Positions 1-12,089 of a stretch of 64,000 bases of DNA are shown here, piece after piece; positions within the stretch are counted from its first letter, which is position 1, and each line of letters opens with the position of its first letter. The DNA comes from Rheum nobile (Eukaryota; Streptophyta; Magnoliopsida; Caryophyllales; Polygonaceae): NCBI GenBank assembly GCA_027886185.1, contig WOAB01000719.1:2542001-2606000 (forward strand). Direction: 5' to 3'. The notes beneath the pieces were generated by a model. It worked only from the letters and a program-made list of their open reading frames with translations. It was not told the DNA's origin and did no database searches. The position numbers were made by a program, and so were the translations under genes.

Positions 1-78
1 GACCTCCATCTTCAAGCTGATGCTACGCCGAGTAATAACGATGAAGATGATGATGACGTGGAATGGGAAGAAGATTGA
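1..78 (+). CDS. C-terminal end of an unidentified ORF with an acidic tail
   Basis: The first 25 codons are open in frame 1 and end in TGA at 76-78. The tail is strongly acidic (a run of D and E around a single W). Acidic tails of this type, followed by GGCCCGGCCC-rich sequence such as that at 90-103, occur in plant hAT transposons, so a hAT transposase end is possible. No catalytic or dimerisation motif lies inside the window, so this is only inference. The gene body is upstream of the window. Confidence 0.4.
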   Translation, partial: DLHLQADATPSNNDEDDDDVEWEED

Positions 79-1535
79 AATACCCAGGCCCGGCCCAGAG
101 CCTGTGGAGAAAAGGGGCATAGTTCAATTTTTTTTTTCAAGAAAAAAAATCCAGTTTAAAGGCTCATTAAGATAAAACTTACCCAAAAAAGGTTTTTAAA
201 GTAACTCGAATTTTAAGGTTTTAAGATCATTGTTTGAGTCTTGTTGGAATTCCACTTTTTTTGTTCAAAATTATCAATTTTTTTTTGTATCCTCTAATTA
301 ATGTTTTATGTAATTCATAAACTTAAATGATTTATGTACTTCATGAAATCAAATGATGGCTATTACTGTTTGATATGAAGAATTGTTTTTTCCCCTTTTT
401 ATAATTATTATTTCTAATATAGTTTTAGTTACTTTTTATTGATAAGTTATAAGTTTACTACGAGTATTGAAACATTTACCAAGTACTCAAACATGATTTG
501 AGTGATATTAAAAAGTTGAATTAGTAGCCCATACGGCCATATCCCAGTTTATAAACCCATTTGTAAAAATACATGTCTAAAATAATTAAGGTTATATCTA
601 AAATAATAGCAACAAGTGCCCAAATTTTAAAAGATGTTTTTTTAAGAAAAAGATAAATTCTACATTTTATTAATATTTTTTTCATTTTAGAAAATATAAT
701 AATAATATTAAAATGCAAAAAAGGCTGAAACGTTACATCTCTATGATAATTTTCCTCCTTTATTTCCATTTCACAATTCCCTCATTCACTTTCTCTACAC
801 CACGCCTCTCACAATTCTCAGATCTCTCATCTCTCTCTGCCTCGCCTTGTCTCACCTCGCCACCTTGTCAGGATACTACTTGCAATTTAGAGAAGACCGA
901 CAAGATAGAATATGTTTTATGACAAAAACGAAACTTATCCATAGTTGTTTTGATGAAGATTACAGATGACGATTTCGAAAAAAAAAAGACGATGAACGAA
1001 TGGAGTTAGGGTGAATCGGAATAGTGCCAGGATAAGGGTGAAAAGAAGATTGCAAAACCGTTTTTTTAAGATCTCACAAAATCTTTGATTTCCATCTTTA
1101 ATAATCGTTGTTATAGAAGGGAGGAGAAAAACGCGCTTAATGATAAGTATTCCCTTTTTTCCTTTAATATTCTCTTTTTCCATTTTTTTAATATATTTTC
1201 TGATTATTTTTTCATGGAGAATTAGTAATCCATACCACAACAACTATTCAACAGTTTACATATTAAAATGATAAATATTGAAATACGCCACACTAAAACT
1301 CGTGTCAATAAAATTCTACATCATGTTGAATTGAAAGTCCATAAGATCTTGTCACCAAAATACTAGTATACTGGATGACAAGATAAATATTCAAGTACGC
1401 CATGATCAATATGGAGGCTGATGAAAATCATCATCTTGTCTGATTAACATGTTAAATAAAATAGACCACTAGGATTAAGCTCAATGGTGTAGGAGGAACG
1501 AAAAGGAACGAATTAAGGTTTTAGGGTTGATTATG
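79..1535. other. AT-rich stretch without a gene
   Basis: The sequence is AT-rich with long homopolymer runs. The short ORFs here show no recognisable domain. A segment near 1070-1110 (ending in a CTTTAATAATC motif) resembles one near 4145-4190 on the far side of the hAT insertion, so the two may be copies of a small older repeat. I see no promoter, RNA gene or conserved coding signal. Confidence 0.5.
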
Positions 1536-1789
1536 GTTGAATGTAGACCTGTACAAATCCGGGTCCGGGCCGAGTTTTTGTATTTTTTTGCCCGGTTGAC
1601 CGGGTTGAGTTTTTTGTCCAGGCCCGCCCGGTCAACCGGGCCGGGTTACCCGGCGGGTTGGCCCGTCCGATCAACCGCGCCCGCTGCCCCTTGTCACCGC
1701 GCTCGCGGCTTCTTCTTCTCACCCGCTGCCCTTATCACTTATATATATATATATTTGTAATTATATATATATAATGGATTAACTTCATG

Positions 1790-3870
1790 TGAGGAGCACC
1801 CTTAGGGTGAAACGTGAGAAACATTATAGGCCATTCATTTTAATATTACCATACACCCTACCACACTCAATCTCGATTAATGGTCAGCGTTGACCGGTCA
1901 ACGATCAACGGTCAGCGTTGACCGGTCAACGGTCATATTTTATTTTTATTATTTATTTATTTTTATTTTTTTTAAATTATTATTATTACTTTTTATTACT
2001 TTTTTTTATACACGTTTTCATTATAAAATTTGTATGAAAAGAATTGAACAATTAGTTCTTAAAGTTGAACAATTGTATGTTTAAAGTTGCACAATTAAAA
2101 TTCGAACAATATTAAAGTTGAACAATTGTATATGAAAAGTTGAACTATTGTATCTTAAAGTTGAACAATTTCATTTTTATAGTTCGACAACTATGTTCGC
2201 TATGTGTATAAATTTGAACAATTGTCTCTTAATGTTGAACAATTTCATTTTTTAAATAATTTTTTAGTTGTGCATGGCCGTTTTTGCCATTTTTCTATTT
2301 TTATTTTCCTATACATTTAGGATTTAGGGTTTATGTTTTGAACATTTTTTAGTTGTATTATGTTTATATTACATTATAAACAAAACTTCAAGTTTATTTG
2401 ACAATTGTTAAAATTTTAATGAAGTATTGTCCAATCTATCTTTTGTTATAAGTTTGAATTTTCATGCAATTTAAATTGTTCAACTTTTGTGGTTCATTTG
2501 TTCAACTTTATATATTGTTAAAAAAGTTGTTCAACTTGTATGATACAATTGTTCAAATTTAACAGATAATTTTTCATTTTTTTAGAAACAATTTTATGAG
2601 GAAAGCGTGTAAGGAATTAAAAAAAATTAAAAATGTTTTATCCTGAAAAAAATTTGGCCAAAAAAACAAAAAATAAAACTAACCATTGCTTAATCAAAAC
2701 AGATGTGTAATTATAAAATTAAATTATTCAACTTTAAGATACAATTGTTCAACTTTTTTGGTATAATTGTTAAATTCTATATATTGTTCAGAAAATATTG
2801 TTCAACTTTTAACATACAATTATTCAAATTTAATAGGGAATTGTTCAACTTTTTTAATTATAATTTTATGATAAAAACGTGTAGAAAAACAAGAAAAAAA
2901 GGAAGAAAAAAACTTGCCAAAAAAAAAACTAAAATTTGCTTAGTGAAACTGTCTAACCATAAAAATGAAATTGTTCAACTTTAAGATACAATTGTTCAAC
3001 TTTATATATTGTTCAAAAAACATTGTTCAACTTTTAACATACAATTGTTCAAATTTAATAAGGAATTGTTTAACTTTTTTAATTATAATTTTATGATAAA
3101 AACGTGTAGAAAAACAAGGAAGAAAAAAATTTGCCCAAAAAAAAATAAAAAAAAATTTTGCTTACTGAAACAGTCATCTAACCATAAAAATGAAATTGTT
3201 CAACTTTAAGATACAATTGTTCAACTTTTTGGGTATAATTGTATATATTGTTCAAAAAATATTGTTCAACTTTTAACATACAATTGTTCAAATTTAATAA
3301 GGAATTGTTCAACTTTTTTAATTACAATTTTACGATAAAAACATGTAGAAAAACAAGAAAAAAACTTGCCCAAAAAAATTAAAAAATAAAATTTGCTTAG
3401 TGAAACAGTCGTCTAACCATAAAAATGAAATTGTTCAACTTTAAGATACAATTGTTCAACTTTGTTCATACAATTGTTCAACTTTATATATTGTTCAAGA
3501 CAATTTGTTCAACTTTTAATATACAATTGTTCAAATTTAATAGGAAATTGTTTATTTTTTTAGAAACAATTTTATGATGAAAATGTGTATAAAAACAAGA
3601 AAAAAAAATATTTCTAAAAAAAAAAAAGTTTTTTAAAAATATTTTTTTAAAAAAAAAAAATTTAAAAATTAAAATCTGAACAAAAGTCAGTTTGACCGGT
3701 CAACGTTGACCATTGATCGTTGACCGGTCAATGATCAAATGTTGACCATGGGGTGTGATTGTGTGTGAGAGAGTATATGTTTGCTATGATGGATGTTCCA
3801 TCATAGCCTTCCATTGTCCCAAAATGGTTGGCTCTCATTCCTCATCACGTTTCACCGTAAGCATCCGTTT
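1790..3870. mobile_element. Nested inverted-repeat element inside the hAT (Mutator-like MITE, tentative)
   Basis: Inside the hAT the sequence near 1797-1830 (cacccttagggtgaaacg) is inverted near 3845-3866 (cgtttcaccgtaag). Next inward, both sides carry clusters of GGTCAACG/TTGACCGGTCAA palindromes (1880-1935 and 3687-3750). The ends resemble other elements in this window (about 4505-4600 and 53105-53505) that share a GTGAGAAcGTGAGAA motif. I did not find a matching target duplication, so the superfamily and exact ends are uncertain. No coding sequence is present. Confidence 0.5.
2040..3560. repeat. GTTGAACAAT / ATTGTTCAAC repeat field with ~230-bp tandem units
   Basis: From about 2043 to 2255 the motif GTTGAACAAT recurs on plus. 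From about 2470 to 3545 the complementary ATTGTTCAAC dominates. The right part is organised in tandem units of roughly 226-235 bp, each starting near ATTCAACTTTAAGATAC (about 2735, 2970, 3196 and 3428) and each containing an A-rich block with AAAACGTGTAGAAAAAC. It looks like amplified subterminal repeats of the nested element. Short ORFs over it are low-complexity and not credible genes. Confidence 0.85.
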
Positions 3871-4084
3871 CACCGAAGTCTGACTCTATATATAAACAGT
3901 AACGTGTACTGGGCCGGACTTCTAGGCCCGGTCGGGCCTAGAGGCCTGTCCATGCCCGACCCGTTACTGTACCGGATTGGCCCGGCCCAACCGGGCCAAT
4001 ATTGCTGTCCAGGCCCGGTTTTTTAACGGGCAGACGGTCCAGATCGATCGGGCTAGCCCGGACTTGTACATGTCTAGTTGAATG

Positions 4085-4735
4085 GAAGACTGTCAGGGTT
4101 GAGAAGAAGCACTGACATGAAAATAACAAAATCTTTTGATAACGATCTCACTAAATCTTTACTTTCCATCTTTAATAATCTATATTTTTCATCTTTAATA
4201 ACAAAAACGAATTAAGGTTTTTCGATTTTGTTTACTTTTTGATAATTTTCATTTAACAAAATTGTACTTTTTGAGTTTCTTTTCATTAATATTTTTTTTC
4301 TGATTTTTTTTTGTTTTAAAAGAATAAGAAAATAAAATTTATGGCAAAAATACCCAAGTAGGCATTTGTTATATTATAGTTTATGGGGTATTTTTAGAAA
4401 CTTTTTTATAAAGTGGGATATCTATGCAAATTCGCCTTTAAAAAAATTTGAGATGTAAGATCAAATGTCTTATGTAACTTAGTAATTATATATTTAGGAA
4501 ATGCATCCGGCGAGAATGCGTCTCTGCCTCTCCGGGTAAGAATGTGAGAATAAATTCTCACCATAATGTTAGAATGAATTCTCACCGTTTGATTTACGGC
4601 CCAGATGAAGCGCGTGACTCGTTTTCTTTCTTTTTACAAATGGGCCTAATAATATCAGATTGACCTTGGTTAGGTCGTATTACAACTTTTCCCAAGAAAA
4701 TAATAATTGTAGTTAAAGACTCTCATATCTCTCCT
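4085..4735. other. Intergenic DNA with a GTGAGAATAAATTCTCAC palindrome
   Basis: There is no gene in this stretch. At 4545-4600 there are repeated GAGAATnnATTCTCAC palindromes (agaatgtgagaataaattc and its partner), preceded by gcatccggcgagaatgcg. This resembles the end of the element at 53105-53505 and could be a terminal region of a Mutator-like element or of the captured segment that follows. A matching opposite end was not found. Confidence 0.35.
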
Positions 4736-6190
4736 CTATAATGTCTTCTCTTAACTCCCTGAAAAATCTCAGCTCACATTCTCGACTTTCAGCTCCTCAC
4801 AGACAACACCACCTCCCTGTCCCATTATTGACATCGCCGTCATCCAAGCGCCATCACGCGGTCTAGAGATGTTGCCCAGTTGCTCAAGGTTGCCAAGCTC
4901 GTGTCCAACGCATGCCCTTGAGGTGTCATTTGTTCGTAGGTGATCGTCCTCCGCCCGGGCCACTTGTTCTTCGTCGTCCCTCGCCATATCCCGCATCCGG
5001 TGAAGCCTTTATTCTATTAATTATTTTGTGTGTGTAAGTTTTCCCCCTATTCCTCTAAATCCTAACTGTATAAATTGAGGGTTCGATGTTGTCTGCTCAA
5101 ATTCATTTCTCAAATGATTTCTTTCCTAGGCCGTCAATTTTTGAAATGGTTTTTGGTGGGCATTAGAATTTGTCCATGATTGACAACAATGCTTCTTGAT
5201 TTTGCAGTTGTTTATGTGTGTTCTTAAGGGAATCATTGATCACCCAACACCAAAATGACCCAAATTCCCATGTTTTTACCCTTTTAGGATGATAAGGCTC
5301 CTTGATTTTGCAGCTGTCTATTACAGAATTCTAAATATGCCTAAATTAATGTGTGTTCTTAAGGCATTTACTGATCATCCAGTAAGAAAATGGCCTAAAT
5401 TGTCATGTTGTTTACCCTCTTTTGCTCCTTGTGAAACTTCTCACGATGTTTCTAGCATGATTTAAAACCCCCGGGAGTTTGGTGAAATTGGTGGGGAGTG
5501 AGTAATTTACAAGCAATGCCTTTGCTTTTCTGTCCTAATCGGTGAATTAATCCTACTTGAAAATGTTACACACAACTTCCTCCTCACATTTTCTTGTATG
5601 CTTGCAGAAGCCACAAATTTAAAGTCTGCAAGAAGTTGTTCAATTTTTATCTTTTGTAAATTATGGGTACTGAATGAATTTCATCATATGCAATGACCAT
5701 GTTCATCCTTGTCGGTGATGACCTTTTAATTGACTAATTTGAGTTTCCCTCATCATCTACTATATGATTGCCATTGAATGACTTGTATATATACTGAACA
5801 TCTAACAATGGTTTATTGTATAAAGGTAACTGAAAAGAACAAAGCTTTTCTGGCAAATAACGATTCACATCCAAAGCCACACACAACTATCGCCATAGCA
5901 AGATACCCAAATACCAAAGGACGCTCAATGCGCAAGTTTGAGGTAAATACTGTTTTCCCGTAGTTGATGTTAGCCAGATTGTTTGATATGCAATTCCTGC
6001 TTTCCAATGGCGCCAAATGTTTAGTATCATGTGTTGCTAAACTTGGAAGATGAAGAAATATATTTAAGCAGGCTATACTAAAAGGGTTATAACATACTTG
6101 TCATATTGTGCACCAAGACATCCTTATGTGATGTTATAATCTTGTATGCTAATCATTTCCTGCAGGTTGATAAATTTCAGCAGGTTTTTG
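4736..6190 (+). pseudogene. Exon-like fragments of an unidentified gene, beside the Helitron helicase
   Basis: The segment has the texture of a plant gene: a pyrimidine-rich leader and GC-richer block at 4740-5000 ending at a GT (5000-5001), T-rich introns, and a clean exon-like block at 5826-5942 bounded by AG and GTAAAT. That block is open for 39 codons and contains ARYPNTKGRSMRKFE. A further short AG-bounded block at 6166-6180 runs into the 3' side of the RepHel gene. I do not recognise the family. Its place just downstream of a Helitron RepHel gene, in the opposite orientation, fits a captured host fragment, but it could also be older flanking sequence. Confidence 0.4.
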
Positions 6191-6200
6191 TCTTTTTTTT

Positions 6201-9200
6201 TTATATTGGCCGGGTTGTAGTACTTACATTCATTTCGGTGACTAAGTTGTTGAATGCCTCTTTGAAAACTATATTATGTGTGTAGTTAGCCGGCTCTTTC
6301 CCCGTTTGTAGTAACAATATACTAAGTCTTTGTGGGTCTGTTACTCGAGAAATTGCAACATAGAGCTGGCCGTTGAAGAAAATTGGTCTTGGTAAATACA
6401 ACCCCACATGCTTTAGTGATTGCCCCTGGCTTTTATTGATAGTCGTAGCAAAGCAAGATCTGAGTGGGAATTGACGACTTTTCATTACGAATGGCCATTT
6501 TGATTGGGTGGCGCTTAGTGTTATCCTAGGAATTATGACTTTATTTCCTAAGCACGTGCCCGTTATAATCTCAGCCTCAACAATCCACTCCTCCAAATGC
6601 GTAATGATGAGACGGGTGCCGTTGCACAACCCTTGTGAAGGGTTGACATTCCTAAGAAGCATCATCGACAACCCTTCCTTCAGTTCAAGTGCATGTGGTG
6701 GGATTCCTGTAATTTAACATCCACGTTATTTTCATCAGTTACTGATTTTACAACTTATCAGGCATAGTGTATGAAAATGTAATCGCAATGTACCGGGGAA
6801 ATCTTGGTTGTTTAAGAATTTGGGTGGGTAAAAATGTTCTTGTTCAGCTACATCGGTAGATGCCTTGCAAATCTCATCATCGCTTTTGTATGTCTTCATT
6901 TGTCCTTGTAGACGTTAGAACATATAGTTGTTTATCTGATCTGCATCTTCATTTAAGGGGGTCAAGATAGCTCTGTCTTGGAGGTATACTGGGTTGGTTT
7001 GGTTTGTTATGAAATATGGAAAGACGTTGTCAATTAGCTGCTCGATCGGGTTTGACCCTCGTGAAACTATGAACTCTTGTGGGATCTCAGTCTATGTTTC
7101 TTCCTCTTCATTGTCTAGCGCTATTGCTTCAGCATTTCCATCCCCGATCTTTTGAATCCAGCTGTTGAATTGTCATTTGTGGATGTCAATTTTGCCATTG
7201 GCCTGTTGGTCATTCACCCTCATGCTCTTTGTTAACGTGAGCACTTGCCAATGTCACCAAATAGGTGAGTTGTTGATGCAAGCTTGAACAATGTCTTGTC
7301 GTTTCCCTTTGCTGATGACTGGTAGTATTTGCCTGAAATCTCCTCCTAGGGGTACAGTTATACCGCCAAACAGCTTGTGTTTGTTGTTGGCATATTTGAT
7401 GCTTTGGATGTCTTGCAATGTTCTGTTCAATTCCTCGAATGCATTTCTATGAGTCATTGGAGCTTCATCCCAAATAATCAGTTTGACCTCATGCATTAGT
7501 TGGGCTAATTGAGTGTTTTGTTTAATACCACATGTACTATTATCAAGCAGCTCGATTGGGATTAGAAACCTGCTGTGGGCTGTCCGCCCACCCGGTAATA
7601 GAAAGGAAGCAATACCTGTGGGGTGCAGAAGTGTTAGAGGTGAGCATAATTGAATATGTGGGGTATATTACTTTGTATGTGAAGGCAACATTTAACCACC
7701 AGGTACTTCACAACATTGTAATGTTATTATTCGTAGCACACAAAAAATGCAAAATCTTCAAGTATTTCAATTCCAAATATTTAACAGATGTACAACGTGT
7801 GTACTAGACAATAGTAGACTGATATTTCCATGTATTTTTCCATGCTGAGCAATGGAATAAGGATAAAAATATTACCGGAGCAGACGGACGAAACTCAGGA
7901 CTTATCCGATGATGCTATTGCAAGGACGATGTTCCCTTGTGATCTTATACGAGCCATTTATGTCTTATATAGGTAAGTTTTCCTTGTTCCTCCTGCTCCA
8001 TAAATAAAAAAGAACTCTCCCGATTGCTTATTCACTACATTGATTACCTTGTCGTAGATTGCTATTTGGTCCGAGTTTAGTGAATTGTACATGGTTGCAT
8101 GCCACTCTTCCATTTATTTGGCATTGTAGGAAAGTTCTTCTCTTATAAGCCAATTGTCCATTGTGGTGAGTAGCTGCTTATCTGGCATGGGTATTCCTGG
8201 GTAGTTAGTCAATGATTTCCCATTTTTTGCAAGGATCTCTTCAATGTCAAGCAAGCAGTAGTTTTTAAGCTGATTTTCATTTAGCTCTAAGCCCGAGAAT
8301 TTGAATTCTCTCATTTTCCGGTATAGTATGTCCTCTGATAGAGCATGCCAATTAGTGTCCCACAGTTTTCCTGGGTCTGTCACATCATAAATGGTTAGAA
8401 TCGTGATAAACAAATCCCTCAGTTGTACCCCCGTTGCCCAGACCTATGCTTCTTTGATTGCGTGGGTCCACTCATTGTCTTCCTTGAGCATTCCACGGGC
8501 ATAGCATGCTTGCCTAAATGTTTCATATTCTCTCCCATTTACTGTCTGGATTTCTTCAAAGGATTGAGGCCCTGCGACCACATTCAGAAGCATGCGTAGG
8601 TAATACCTCTCGCCCGAGGCGGGATGGGCGTACACAATTCTGCCTATTGGTTTGAGATTTTGGCATGGTCCCCACACCTTTTGTGATGCATCCCATGTGT
8701 ACTTTTTGGGTATTTCTGCATACTTGTATTTCCTTGCTGCCTCATCTTTACTGTTTAGGGTAAACCACTCCGTAAACATTATTGACTGTACTCCCTCTCG
8801 GTGTATCATAGCTGGCATGTTTTGCGAATCTGAGATTGTCATAGAGTTTTGATATGGCAGATGGAATGTCAGCCGTATAACAGCAGGCCAGCTGTAATGA
8901 ATGTCAAACCCGTAAATACGCCAAGCGGCTTCACAGACAGATAAGTAACGACAACTAAGTATTGCTTGATCTCATTTATTTCCGAGGTTTTGGTTGTCTC
9001 GCCTCCGTCTGACTGTGCATCTTTCTGCAGGAAGACATCAGTCGCTTTGTCTGGACCCTTGGTTATATACTTAAACATGTACTTGATGACTCTTGTTCTA
9101 TTTCACCACTCAACGTTGATGTGCGCACCATATTTCAGTAGTAAGTACCGGTTATATGGCACAACATGGTTGTTGGTAAATGTGGCTCGTCCTTTCTTGA

Positions 9201-11010
9201 CTTCAATTCCATTATTTCGGCATCGGTAAACTGGAAAGCCATCCTCATCAAGTGTTGTTTCTGCATAGTAGGGTTTAGGAAAGCGTTTATTACATTTCCC
9301 ATTGTTCATGCACGGTGCATTAGTGTCTGTGTCACCACATGGGCCATGTAACATATGCTCAATCACAAGTTTATGGGCTTCTAGATCTGTCTCTTTGCAT
9401 GGGATTTCAGCTGAAATAAAATCATCTACGTCTTTTCTTGTTTTGGCCTTGCAGTTTTCTTTCAACCATAAGAGTATATGTGCATGGGGAAGGCCACGTT
9501 TCTGGAATTCAATAGTGTATATAGCTGCACATGTAGATAAAGAGGGAAGTCAATTTGTGGGTACATATTCTTTGGATTTTTTTTATAGGTCAATAATAGC
9601 GGTGTACAAAATAGAAAAGAGTTGTAATTCATTTATATTTATAGGTTACATACATGCCTTTGTGGGGCCAAATATCTCTTTTGTTTTAAGATCTTTCAGC
9701 AACTGGCCCACCTTGCATCTAAAAAGTCTTGTTCATGACTTCGTGCCTGTCATTTGAGTGTTGCACTTCTAATTCTTCAAGCATTTCATCTGACTAAAAC
9801 CATTTAGGGTTAGTAGTGAATATAATGAAAAGTGAAGGATTCCCGAATGCTCTACATAGCGCCATTGCGTCTTGGTAATTCTAATCATATATCGGGGGCT
9901 TCTTGTATAGCTAGCTGGGAGCACTATTCTTTTACCAACCATTCTTGCATCTGTATCACCCTTGGTAACAGCATCAGAAATGTTGTTGTATAGGTCGGCC
10001 TGTAGCTGAGGCTGGTTTTCTCTAATCCAACGTAACTTTTCCTCTTCAATAGTGGTGTAGGCATCTACTATGTACATATGGTATAGGGGGCCTCCGCGTA
10101 TTAATGTGGTCGCCTCATCTGCCCTTTGTTGCATCCGGTAGTAATAGTATTCCTTCATTGATACATTATCCCTTTGTGTTTCTCTCCTCCATGTGTTTGT
10201 ATTATATGGGATTTCTAAGTGATAACCATCCTCCCCATGAGGGAACAATAAAGGGTCTTGAAGGGCCATGTATAATGGGTGTAACTCTAATATTCTTCTA
10301 GGCCAACCTGCTTTTGTTTGGACGTACACATCTCTGGGTTCTATGCTCTGCCCAAAGTCCCCTATAATGAGTGCTGCTACTTCATCAACAATGGGTAAAT
10401 TATACTGTCTTTTATTAGGCTTCCTCTCTCATATTAGTTTGATTATGAACTCCAAAGATTCATGGGAATGGGACCAATCTCTTGCCTTTCTGAACGCCTG
10501 TGCTACAACACTTGTAGCATCCAACATGCCCACTAAATTATGCATTGTGTTTGCATATATATCACTACCCACGTTCATACATCCCATTCTGTTTTGCAGC
10601 TCATTCCTTGTATCATAGAAGTACAGTTGTGCAAATTTAGGTGGAGCCCTTTCACCAGGCATTAGTGCTCCCAAACGGTGGTAGTTCGGGCCAGAAATCC
10701 TAAAGGTGTATGGGCCCCTGGTGCGATTGATTTGTTCATCTATTATGGCACTAAAGGATGTAAAGGAAAATCAGCTGTTGTAGACTCTTATATTTCGCCT
10801 GAACAAAGTAGCGGAGGTGCGACTGCACAAAAGATGCTTCAGCGGCTCAAGTGTTTCCTTGAGCTTGGGTAAGCTGACCTTGCCCTCTTGGCAGCAGATT
10901 GACGTAGTAAAATTTGTAAAAGTTGCTTTTTCAGCTTTCTCTTCCGGCCATATCTTTGCGTTACAGAATCAACACCTGGTCGTAGGAGCTTTCAGTTTTG
11001 CGTAGCTCAC
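6201..11010 (-). pseudogene. Helitron RepHel (HUH Rep + Pif1-like helicase), disrupted
   Basis: In minus-strand order: a CxFC zinc-finger-like motif and Helitron N-terminal region (about 10990-10430), then the Helitron_like_N core (10329-9830, ending LPASYTRSPRYM). The Rep block has the HUH motif GLPHAHIL at about 9470-9495 and a C-rich region (9350-9280). A second Rep half (9078-8444) follows, then a Pif1-type helicase with Walker A near 7976-7999, Walker B IIWDEAPM near 7451-7481, the GGDFRQILPV motif, and a C-terminal block (6671-6201) containing TINKSQGQ and YVAISRV. Damage is heavy. There are frameshifts near 9890, 9735 and 8955; the last separates the two Rep tyrosines. Walker A reads GGTRKT instead of GGTGKT. 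In-frame stops follow the Walker A region, follow NNSPIW (about 7253) and lie further on. About 280 bp between the Walker A block and LLPGGRTAHS (about 7610-7895) is probably an intron whose donor is mutated. It is clearly RepHel and non-functional. Confidence 0.94.
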
Positions 11011-11103
11011 TTGTACGTCTGCGATTAAAGGTAATATCATGAAATTGCCAAGCAAGTATTATTGTTCTCAGAAACGTGTTTAAAAAATACTTACTGTTTG
11101 AGT

Positions 11104-12000
11104 GTTGTGCAACAGCTGCACTTGGGTCCTTCGGCTTAGGAGGTCTTCCACGTGGCCCTGTTCCAACATGTAGTGGGATAGATATTTTTCTTTAGAAGGA
11201 GGTGTCAACGGTTCATTGTACTTAGTCTTGGTATTGTACAATTCTTACTCGGGGTTTCCATTGGTGCAGGCTGGCGAGCAAGTTGGGAAGTACCGGCCAC
11301 ACTTTCGACTGGGTTCTTCGACTTTGGTGGCCGTCCACGTCGTTCTGATCCAACAGACAGTAGAAAAGACACATGTGTTCAGAACTCATGGTATGTATGT
11401 ACACACATAATTTGATCGTACAATTCTTACTCGAGGTTTCCAGTGTTGCAGGCTGGCCAGCAAGTTTGGAAGTACCGGCCACACTTTCGATTGGGTTCTT
11501 CGACTTAGGTGGCCGCCCACGTCGTCCTGATCTAACAGAAAATGGAAAAGACACATGTGTTTAGAGCGCATGGTATGTATGTATGCTCAGAATTTGTCAG
11601 TAGGAGAGATATTTGTGTTTAGAAAGAGGCGTCAACAGGGGCATTGTTGTTAGTAATGGTATTGTACAATTCTTACTCGGGGTTTCCTTTGGTGCAGGCT
11701 GGCTAGCAAGTTGGGAAGTACCGGCCTGGTTATATGTTTCTGTTCAACATGGCAGTAAAGTGTTCTGCGTGGGTCAACACAGACTAATAAACAACCATAA
11801 AGTAGTAGGTAACGCATTCGATTCTCGTACATGTTTTTACAAATATTTAACTTTCTACCTATTCAAATGAAGAATGTATGAATGCAGACAGTTGAAAGTT
11901 CTTGTGGTTGACATGCAGATGTACCGTTCGGTTGAGGTGCTACACTTTCGACTGGGTTCTTCCTCTTTGGTGGACCCCACGTCGTCCTGTTCCAACACAC
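11104..12000 (-). pseudogene. Tandemly repeated AT-hook exons upstream of RepHel
   Basis: Five related segments read on minus encode AT-hook cores. They are GPRGRPPKPKDP (about 11115-11170), RRGRPPKSKNP-type copies (about 11290-11350 and 11480-11545), a copy that keeps only the flanking part (about 11690-11735), and a damaged copy with GPPKRKNP (about 11935-11990). The intact repeats are followed by a conserved VESVAGTS-like stretch, then by a T-rich segment with GTGCAG-type junctions and a CACATGTGT motif. The unit length is about 190-230 bp. AT-hooks bind the minor groove of AT-rich DNA, so these exons likely form a DNA-binding N-terminal extension of RepHel or a separate small protein. Exon joining is inferred. 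Confidence 0.7.
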
Positions 12001-12089
12001 AATGGAAAAGATACATGTGTTTAGAACTCATGGTATGTATGTACACAGAGAATTTGGTATTGTCAGGTTTCATAGAGTTAGCCTAATGA

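Larger units (their letters stand above)
1544..4076. mobile_element. Non-autonomous hAT transposon, 2533 bp, with 8-bp TSD
   Basis: The left end reads TAGACCTGTACAAATCCGGG and the right end is its imperfect inverted complement (TAGACATGTACAAGTCCGGG on minus). Both ends are flanked by the same 8 bp, GTTGAATG, at 1536-1543 and 4077-4084, which is the duplication length of the hAT superfamily. Subterminal DNA at 1560-1680 and 3910-4060 is rich in CCCGG/CCGGG and GGCCCGGCC motifs, the usual clustered transposase-binding type repeats. There is no transposase ORF, so it would depend on a partner elsewhere. The interior is occupied by a second, palindromic element. The perfect TSD argues for a fairly recent single insertion. 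Confidence 0.92.

Noticed and set aside
4769..4996. Minus ORF of 75 codons
   Set aside because: It is antisense to exon-like plus sequence and has no recognisable domain.
11216..12086. Plus-strand ORFs over the AT-hook repeats
   Set aside because: The protein motif (AT-hook) is on minus and agrees with the Helitron orientation; the plus readings have no domain.
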